Source: Halieaceae bacterium
GTDB lineage: Bacteria > Pseudomonadota > Gammaproteobacteria > Pseudomonadales > Halieaceae
Assembly (NCBI GenBank): GCA_009886815.1
Contig: QXYP01000369.1
Span: 10,579-24,275 of the forward strand
DNA length: 13,697 nt
Reading direction: 5' to 3'
Position 1 is the first letter of the stretch. Every line of letters begins with the position of its first letter. Both the position numbers and the translations under genes were made by a program. The notes under the pieces are model-generated. The model saw nothing but the letters and a program-made list of their open reading frames with translations, was not told the origin of the DNA and searched no databases. This document shows positions 8,609 to 13,697 of this stretch, one piece after another.

Positions 8609-8756
8609 CTAATTCAGGCGACTAGTGATTTCCTGATGGAAATCTATCCGTCTGCCGCAGTTCAAAAAATGATGCAATGTGAGTGTCAGGTGGCGAGTCT
8701 TGAATTAGTTATTCGTCAAAATTAAGGTCGCTTGAGGCGCAGTAGCGTATCGATTT

Positions 8757-8784
8757 TTGCGACCGGGTTATCTATAAAAATAAT
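8757..8784 (+). promoter_or_regulatory. Candidate sigma70 promoter of the CotH-family gene
   Basis: TTGCGA (8757-8762, 4 of 6 to consensus) and AATAAT (8779-8784, 5 of 6) are separated by 16 bases in an AT-rich stretch. The start codon at 8849 would leave a leader of roughly 55-60 bases. The match is moderate and based on eye only. Confidence 0.35.
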
Positions 8785-8798
8785 GAGTTAATTGATAA

Positions 8799-8810
8799 CG
8801 TTTTAAAACG
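8799..8810. promoter_or_regulatory. Perfect 12-base palindrome CGTTTTAAAACG, possible operator
   Basis: The palindrome lies 38 bases before the CotH-family start codon and about 15 bases after the candidate -10 element, within the expected leader. A regulator dimer could bind here. AT-rich DNA makes short palindromes common, so the call is weak. Confidence 0.25.
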
Positions 8811-8848
8811 GACTTGTACACATTGGGTTGCTTTGAGAAGGCTAAATT

Positions 8849-10939
8849 ATGTTGGGACTAAGCCAGTTCTTCGCTGAATTATTAACGGTCATCGGCCTGC
8901 TAAGTGGAGCTGGTGCGGTGGACCCCATAGACGATCCTCAGGCAGGTGCGCCGTTTTCCGTGGGGGGCGCTGTGACTGGACTCGTGTCCACTGAGCCCTT
9001 GATTTTGGGTTTAGGAGATACGCGGTTAGAGGTGGATCAAGACGGCCCGTTTGTATTTGCTGATTTCACCTCAGCTGATGCGCCCTACGAAGTGTTTATT
9101 GTTAGCGAGCCGCCCCGCTTCGACTGCGATATTGAAGGCGCCTCGGGCTTTACGGAGGGGCAAGACGTCAGCGACATAGAGATTTCCTGCTCAAGCAACG
9201 CCAGTGCTGCGCTCTTCACTGCCGATCGCCTGCATCAAGTGGGCCTTACCATGACGCTGGAAGAGTGGCGTGCTTTCGAATTAGATACTATCCGAGCCAA
9301 CTACTCGATCAGTGAGGCCAGTGGCCGTGCGTCACCCTTGACGTCGTTCTCCCACAGCGAGGTTTACCGTCAAGCCGACTTTAGTTATTTAAATGCGGAC
9401 GGCACCGAAACCCAGATCGAAAAAGTGGGCTTTAAAATGCAGGGCAATACCAGCCGGCAGTATCCTGTTGACCAGGAGAGTGAGCCCAATCGGCCGCGAC
9501 GCTTCGCTTTCTCGATAAAGTTTGATGAAGAGTTTGATGAGGACGAGAGCGTTTACGCCTGTATCGACTTCAACGGACTGCCTGCCGCGGTTTCAGGCGA
9601 GCCTTGCTATGACATTGTGGGACAAGACTTACCGGATTATCCCGAAGCGGATGGTCGGGAGTTTATGGATATCGACAAATTGCGGTTTCGTTTTAATCGT
9701 GATGACCCGACCTATCAGCGCGAAGTTTTGGCCCATGAATTACTCAATGCCGCCGGTGTACCCGCGGCGAGGGCGGTTCATGCCCAAGTAGCGCTCACCA
9801 TAACGGGTACTGAGGATCAAACCTTGTACCAAGCACCCTTGCCACAGACGTTCAATATGGGCGTCTTCACCATGATGGAGCAAATCGACAAGCCGTTTTT
9901 GAAGCTCTATTACGATAAGAACGGTTATCTTTTCAAAGTCGGTGCTCCGGGGAATTTGGCTGAGCCCGATGCGGCTAATCGAACCTGCGATCCCTATGAG
10001 GATGCCGATGTTTTTTACAACGAAAATTTCTGCGTTATTGGTGTTGAAAAATCAGACCCCGACTCGGCTTTGGAGTGGTTGGGAGAAGATAATTACCAGA
10101 ACCCGGATTTTGTGAATTCCAATATTAATAGCGATGGGCCGATGGGCAATGTGTCGCAGTTTCTGCCCTATCAGCCCACTTATGACCTGAAAACGAAAAA
10201 GAAATCATTAAGTGAGGCGCGAGAGGCGCTACAAGATTTTGTCGATTTTGTACAAGCGAGACCCACAGCAGAAGCGTTAGCGCAGCAATTCGACGTGCCG
10301 GGTTTTATTAAGGCCCAGGCAATGGAGATTGTCTTGGGTGCGGTTGACCATTACGTCCGGGTGGCCAATAACTATTATTTGTATTTCAACGAGCCGACGG
10401 GGCGCTGGATTTATATTCCCACAGATTTCGACTACACCCTGATTGATGTCACCGGCCCTAATTGCGCGGTGAATTCGTTTCTGCCCATCTGCCAACAGAC
10501 TTTAAACGTTGAGGCGTTTACCGATTTGGCAGCGACGACGGCGTTCAATAATGGGGTGGCCCCCCATTGGGCGGGGCGGTTTTTTTACCCCAATTATCCG
10601 CCGATTTTGTGGGAAATTGTTTTTGGTGCAGACAATAACCCCAATAGTGGAAACCGCCAGCAGTTGTACCGCGAGATTGAAGGTATTTTAGACCGCCACT
10701 TTGATTGGGCGCTTTTGGGGCCTGTTCTCGCGGAGCGCCGCGAACGTCTCGATAGTGCAATCACGGCAACTGACGCCGCGGACGCTGAAACAGTACTGGG
10801 TGATTCAGAGTGCTCACAGATCTATAACCCCGATGAAATCGACGGTGATTCGAAAACCTTCTGTAGTGAAAGTCGTGCTTCGATAAAGGAGTTTGTGGCG
10901 GTGCGGCGGGCAACGCTGCTCGAGGAAATATCGCAGTAG
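8849..10939 (+). CDS. Secreted CotH-family protein (kinase-like fold) with extra N-terminal domain
   Basis: CotH proteins have a divergent protein-kinase fold; Bacillus CotH phosphorylates spore-coat proteins. This 696-residue homologue has a hydrophobic N-terminus (1-23, AGA cleavage possible) without the usual early positive charge. A beta-type domain follows (about 37-116; GGAVTGL, GPFVF, C93 and C114), of the kind found in repeated secreted proteins. The CotH part spans about 190-690: KMQGNTSRQYP (196-206), MDIDKLRFRF, MEQIDKPFLKLYY (343-355), D500 with N507/N508 in VDHYVRVANNYYLY, and the likely metal motif DFDYTL (526-531). The usual Lys-rich block after GNTS is Arg here (RPRRFAFSIKF), so kinase activity is not assured. 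Ten cysteines fall in five near pairs (93/114, 238/253, 380/395, 539/548, 655/672), strong support for export. The start has AAGG 8 bases upstream and a stop (TAA, 8843-8845) just before it in frame. Its partner protein is unknown. Confidence 0.88.
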   Translation: MLGLSQFFAELLTVIGLLSGAGAVDPIDDPQAGAPFSVGGAVTGLVSTEPLILGLGDTRLEVDQDGPFVFADFTSADAPYEVFIVSEPPRFDCDIEGASGFTEGQDVSDIEISCSSNASAALFTADRLHQVGLTMTLEEWRAFELDTIRANYSISEASGRASPLTSFSHSEVYRQADFSYLNADGTETQIEKVGFKMQGNTSRQYPVDQESEPNRPRRFAFSIKFDEEFDEDESVYACIDFNGLPAAVSGEPCYDIVGQDLPDYPEADGREFMDIDKLRFRFNRDDPTYQREVLAHELLNAAGVPAARAVHAQVALTITGTEDQTLYQAPLPQTFNMGVFTMMEQIDKPFLKLYYDKNGYLFKVGAPGNLAEPDAANRTCDPYEDADVFYNENFCVIGVEKSDPDSALEWLGEDNYQNPDFVNSNINSDGPMGNVSQFLPYQPTYDLKTKKKSLSEAREALQDFVDFVQARPTAEALAQQFDVPGFIKAQAMEIVLGAVDHYVRVANNYYLYFNEPTGRWIYIPTDFDYTLIDVTGPNCAVNSFLPICQQTLNVEAFTDLAATTAFNNGVAPHWAGRFFYPNYPPILWEIVFGADNNPNSGNRQQLYREIEGILDRHFDWALLGPVLAERRERLDSAITATDAADAETVLGDSECSQIYNPDEIDGDSKTFCSESRASIKEFVAVRRATLLEEISQ

Positions 10940-10993
10940 TGACGCTCATCCTAACGGTGGGCTAATATTGCGGTTGCCGGTACAAATAAGTTT

Positions 10994-10999
10994 GGGAGG
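10994..10999 (+). promoter_or_regulatory. Ribosome binding site of the Coq4-like gene
   Basis: GGGAGG ends 4 bases before the ATG at 11004. The same frame is open upstream from 10893, inside the end of the CotH-family gene, but this site makes 11004 the likely start. Confidence 0.7.
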
Positions 11000-11003
11000 A
11001 GCC

Positions 11004-11519
11004 ATGCTTTTACAATATCAGCAGCAAGACTGCGCGATGACGTTGCGTGAGGGCATAGCAGAGTATCGTGCCTATCTCACTGCAATTGACCGTAAGATTA
11101 TGGTGGACAGTAGCGAATCAAGGCTCCTTCTCGAGCACGACGCGACCCACGTCATTTTTGGTATGGATACCACCCTCGAGCAAGAGGCGGGCCTCGACTC
11201 CTGGCTGCTGTGGGGCTGCCAATGGCGATTGTCCTATATTCGAGGGTATGGAAAGCTGCCCGAAATTAAAGCGCTCTACCGGGCGCTTATTAAAGAGTTC
11301 GGGTGGCTTGGCTTCTTCCGACTTTATTGGAAAACACTCCGGCTGAAAGGGCGCGTGTTTAAGCGCTCGCGGTCAATGGCAAAGAAATGGCCTTATGAAT
11401 TTCCTGCGGCGTGGTTAGACAGACCTATTAGTGAGTTGCGCCAAGAGCATGGCGTAATCATTCTTAACGAGGAAGAGCGATCGGTGGGCGAGCCACTGGC
11501 GTGGAGTGGCCATTATTAA
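11004..11519 (+). CDS. Coq4-like protein with HDxxHx11E metal motif
   Basis: This 171-residue protein has no signal peptide and is probably cytoplasmic or at the inner face of the membrane. Residues 45-61 read HDATH, then 11 residues, then E (H45, D46, H49, E61). That is exactly the HDxxHx11E zinc motif of the Coq4 family, which takes part in ubiquinone synthesis. Bacterial Coq4-like proteins are mostly uncharacterised. The middle is rich in aromatic and hydrophobic residues (about 98-115, FGWLGFFRLYW), which could face a membrane or a lipid. A basic stretch (114-128) and a C-terminal IILNEEERSVGEPL follow. The start at 11004 is set by GGGAGG; a longer frame from 10893 would overlap the CotH-family gene and encode unlikely residues. 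The gene lies 64 bases after the CotH-family stop and could be co-transcribed with it. No ubiquinone genes are nearby, so its job here is open. Confidence 0.75.
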   Translation: MLLQYQQQDCAMTLREGIAEYRAYLTAIDRKIMVDSSESRLLLEHDATHVIFGMDTTLEQEAGLDSWLLWGCQWRLSYIRGYGKLPEIKALYRALIKEFGWLGFFRLYWKTLRLKGRVFKRSRSMAKKWPYEFPAAWLDRPISELRQEHGVIILNEEERSVGEPLAWSGHY

Positions 11520-11873
11520 CGTTGAGCTGAGTAGGCGTAGTTAGCCGCGGTAAGTTCTGGCGTATCGAGCTAGGCGGAACTTAGGTGCTGTTGATTAAAG
11601 CGCTTTATGCCTTTGTGGTAGCGAACGCTAGCAACTCAGTATCACGATGAAATACAGGCAGCGGCTCCCGGTCGACAGCAATACCTCGCACGGCTGATGT
11701 GCCAGAGCCCACTGTGCGTATAATGTTCCAGTGTGAAAGAAGGTTCTCAAGGTTTCTGGCTGCAGCTCTTTCGGTGGCTAAACTCAGAATCTGTGGGTTT
11801 ACGGCGCCACAGTCTGTCGCCCCGGCTTTTCGTTTGCACACTAAAGAACTCTAATAATTAAAAAGGTAAGTCA
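11520..11873. other. 354-base gap between Coq4-like and DUF3604 genes
   Basis: No convincing gene was found. A minus-strand frame of 78 codons (11605-11841, GTG start) has no recognised motif and only a weak ribosome site. A perfect 12-base palindrome TAAAGCGCTTTA lies at 11596-11607. The last 30 bases are AT-rich and lead into the ribosome site of the next gene. No terminator with a T-run was seen. Confidence 0.5.
11596..11607. promoter_or_regulatory. Perfect 12-base palindrome TAAAGCGCTTTA, possible operator
   Basis: The site is 77 bases after the Coq4-like stop and about 270 bases before the DUF3604 start. It could be a regulator site or chance. No paired promoter elements were identified beside it. 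Confidence 0.2.
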
Positions 11874-13697
11874 ATGAGGTTGATCGCAATGCGTACTCAA
11901 TATTTGGGGTTACCGCTCTTAATAGCTCTTAGCGCCTGTATGGAGCAGGGCCCAGACATTAGCGAAACAATGTCTGCCCGGGCGAATATTCCCAATCAGG
12001 TACTCGATATAAACAACACAGTGGTCGAGCGACGTCAGTACAGCGCTGAGCGCAACGCCTACTTTGGCGATTTACACGTTCACACGGGTTACTCTTTCGA
12101 CGCCTACGCGTTTGGCACGACCGCGACGCCCTACGATGCTTATCGCTATGCTAAGGGCGAGCCCCTTGCTCACCCGTCGGGCTATGAAATGCAATTACGA
12201 CAACCTCTCGATTTTTATGCGGTGACCGACCACGCCATGTTTATGGGTTTGCTGAAAGAAGCTGCAGATACCACGACGAACTTTTCTAAAACTGCTGTGG
12301 CGCAACCCATAAATGACATCAATGCTCCCGATAATTATGGCGCGTTCAGCTTCTTTGGCCGACAGACGGCCTTCGCCACGTTTCTGCCTGATGTGGTGGC
12401 TGGCTTAGTCACTGGCAATCTGGATCAGGCTGAGCTCGAAGCTGTTACTCGGTCAGCCTGGGCGGACAGTATCAACGCCGCTGACCAGTACAATCAGCCG
12501 GGCAAGTTCACAACCTTTGCAGCTTACGAGTACACCTCATCGACCGATGAGATGGGTAACTTGCATCGCAACGTTATTTTTCAGGGCACCGATCGCCTGC
12601 CGGAGGTGCCTTTTTCACGCTTTCACTCCCAGAACCCTGAGGGCTTATGGGACTGGATGGACGATTTGCGTGAGCAGGGTGTTGAGAGTTTGGCGATTCC
12701 TCACAACTCCAATGGCTCCAATGGTGCGATGTTTGCGCTGGCTGATTGGGCGGGCGACCCCATGGATGATGCCTATGCCGATCAGCGCATGCGCAATGAA
12801 CCACTGGTAGAAATTACCCAAGTCAAAGGCACCTCTGAGACCCATCCTTTATTGTCAGAAACCGATGAGTGGGCCGATTTTGAACTGATGCCCTTTCGGG
12901 TTGCTACAACCTTAGACAGCATTGCGCCCGGAAGTTACGCCCGAGATGGGCTGCTGCGCGGCATGGCGATGTCTGAGTCGGGAATCACCAATCCCTACAA
13001 ATTTGGTTTTGTTGGCGCGAGCGACACCCATACGGGTGCCATATCTGACGACGAGGCCAATTTTTATTCCAAAGTAGGCCTGTTAGACGGTACCCCAGAA
13101 ATGCGTGGTTCAGTGCCTGCTTCGTTTTTGATGCGCACTATTATTAAGTACAACGCCCCGGATTTTCTGAAGGAAGTCGACGGCAAGGACTATTTGACTC
13201 TCTCTACGTTCGCCACTTGGGGCGCTTCTGGGGTGGCCGGTGTTTGGGCCGAAGAAAATACCCGTGAGGCGATTTACGATGCCTTCCGCCGGAAGGAAAC
13301 CTTTGCCACCAGCGGGCCGCGCATGAAGGTTCGGTTTTTTGGGGGTTATGACTTTGATCCTGCCATTATCGATGACCCTGAGATGGCGAAAAATGCCTAT
13401 GCCCAAGGTGTCAGTATGGGTTCTGATCTCTTCGCCAAGGGTGACAGTGCGCCGCAGTTTTTGGTCTGGGCTGTCAGTGACGCTATCGGCGGTGTGCCAC
13501 TACAACGCGCTCAGGTGATTAAGGGTTATGTGAAAGACGGTGAGCACGCTGAACAGGTTTATGACGTGGCCTGCAGTGACGGGCTTTCTGTCGATCCAGA
13601 AACCCATCGCTGTCCCGATAACGGTGCTCGCGTTAGTCTTGCTGATTGCTCAATAACCCCCGATTTAGGTGCTGCTGAGCTGAAAACCATTTGGCAA
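11874..13697 (+). CDS. DUF3604 domain lipoprotein, 3' truncated
   Basis: The frame is open for 608 codons to the window edge. The N-terminus has a lipoprotein signal peptide with the lipobox LSAC (Cys22), so the protein is probably anchored in the membrane facing the periplasm or surface. DUF3604 proteins resemble PHP-type metal hydrolases, but their substrate is unknown. Visible metal-site style motifs are GDLHVHTGYSFDA (H68, H70), AVTDHAMF (D119, H120), AAYEYTSS (E219), NLHRN (H231), PHNSNGSNG (H277) and ASDTHTG (D384, H386). The block FATSGPRMKVRFF and the late Cys-containing HRCPDNGA region are typical of the family. Family members are usually somewhat over 600 residues, so only a short C-terminal part should be missing. 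The ATG at 11874 has AAGG 7 bases upstream; an in-frame ATG at 11889 would also keep the lipobox but has a poorer site. Confidence 0.9.
   Translation, partial: MRLIAMRTQYLGLPLLIALSACMEQGPDISETMSARANIPNQVLDINNTVVERRQYSAERNAYFGDLHVHTGYSFDAYAFGTTATPYDAYRYAKGEPLAHPSGYEMQLRQPLDFYAVTDHAMFMGLLKEAADTTTNFSKTAVAQPINDINAPDNYGAFSFFGRQTAFATFLPDVVAGLVTGNLDQAELEAVTRSAWADSINAADQYNQPGKFTTFAAYEYTSSTDEMGNLHRNVIFQGTDRLPEVPFSRFHSQNPEGLWDWMDDLREQGVESLAIPHNSNGSNGAMFALADWAGDPMDDAYADQRMRNEPLVEITQVKGTSETHPLLSETDEWADFELMPFRVATTLDSIAPGSYARDGLLRGMAMSESGITNPYKFGFVGASDTHTGAISDDEANFYSKVGLLDGTPEMRGSVPASFLMRTIIKYNAPDFLKEVDGKDYLTLSTFATWGASGVAGVWAEENTREAIYDAFRRKETFATSGPRMKVRFFGGYDFDPAIIDDPEMAKNAYAQGVSMGSDLFAKGDSAPQFLVWAVSDAIGGVPLQRAQVIKGYVKDGEHAEQVYDVACSDGLSVDPETHRCPDNGARVSLADCSITPDLGAAELKTIWQ

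Larger units (their letters stand above)
8255..8848. other. 594-base gap without an intact gene
   Basis: The left and middle part carries the minus-strand gene relic at 8339-8608. A 46-codon + strand frame (8585-8725, starting MERKIITDL) overlaps its upstream end and lacks a ribosome binding site. The last 150 bases are AT-rich and hold a candidate promoter and a 12-base palindrome in front of the CotH-family gene. No tRNA, clear terminator or insertion sequence end was seen. Confidence 0.6.

Noticed and set aside
10893..11003. Extended N-terminus of the Coq4-like protein
   Set aside because: It overlaps the end of the CotH-family gene, has Arg/Cys-rich low-quality sequence, and the good ribosome site is at 10994-10999.
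1..13697. CRISPR array, tRNA, rRNA or transposase
   Set aside because: No spaced repeats, cloverleaf-like segments, rRNA-like stretches or transposase motifs were seen by eye on either strand.

Overview
The window reads as chromosomal DNA of a Gram-negative, probably marine, gammaproteobacterium. This is inferred from gene content: an RND efflux pair, export signals, a lipoprotein, a DUF3604 protein, a sulfatase and a Coq4-like ubiquinone-type protein. Moderate GC and the protein style fit the Halieaceae/Spongiibacteraceae sort of lineage, but no rRNA or other marker is present to fix the taxon. All confidently called genes are on the + strand.

Layout. Bases 1-3935 hold the end of a tripartite efflux operon: a periplasmic adaptor cut by the left edge, overlapping by 4 bases a full RND permease. 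Bases 4020-5471 encode an exported metal-dependent amidohydrolase, and 5589-7151 an exported type I sulfatase. Bases 7235-8254 encode a cytoplasmic zinc-dependent homocysteine S-methyltransferase. The 8255-8848 gap is not empty: its minus strand carries an 89-codon start-less fragment with a calcium-loop (FG-GAP/VCBS-like) signature, probably the relic of a larger gene. Bases 8849-10939 encode a secreted CotH-family protein with an extra N-terminal beta-type domain and ten cysteines in five close-spaced pairs. Bases 11004-11519 encode a small Coq4-like protein with an intact HDxxHx11E metal motif. After a 354-base gap, a DUF3604 lipoprotein starts at 11874 and runs off the right edge.

Working together. 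The efflux pair is clearly one transcription unit. The others are separated by 64-594 bases with their own ribosome binding sites, so one large operon is not evident. A shared theme is the cell envelope: amidohydrolase, sulfatase, CotH protein and DUF3604 lipoprotein all look exported, which suits processing of external compounds or surface proteins. That link is inference. I saw no CRISPR array, tRNA, rRNA, insertion sequence or phage gene. No obviously new multi-gene system is proven here. The least explained parts are the CotH protein with its flanking gene relic, the stand-alone Coq4-like protein, and the DUF3604 lipoprotein.
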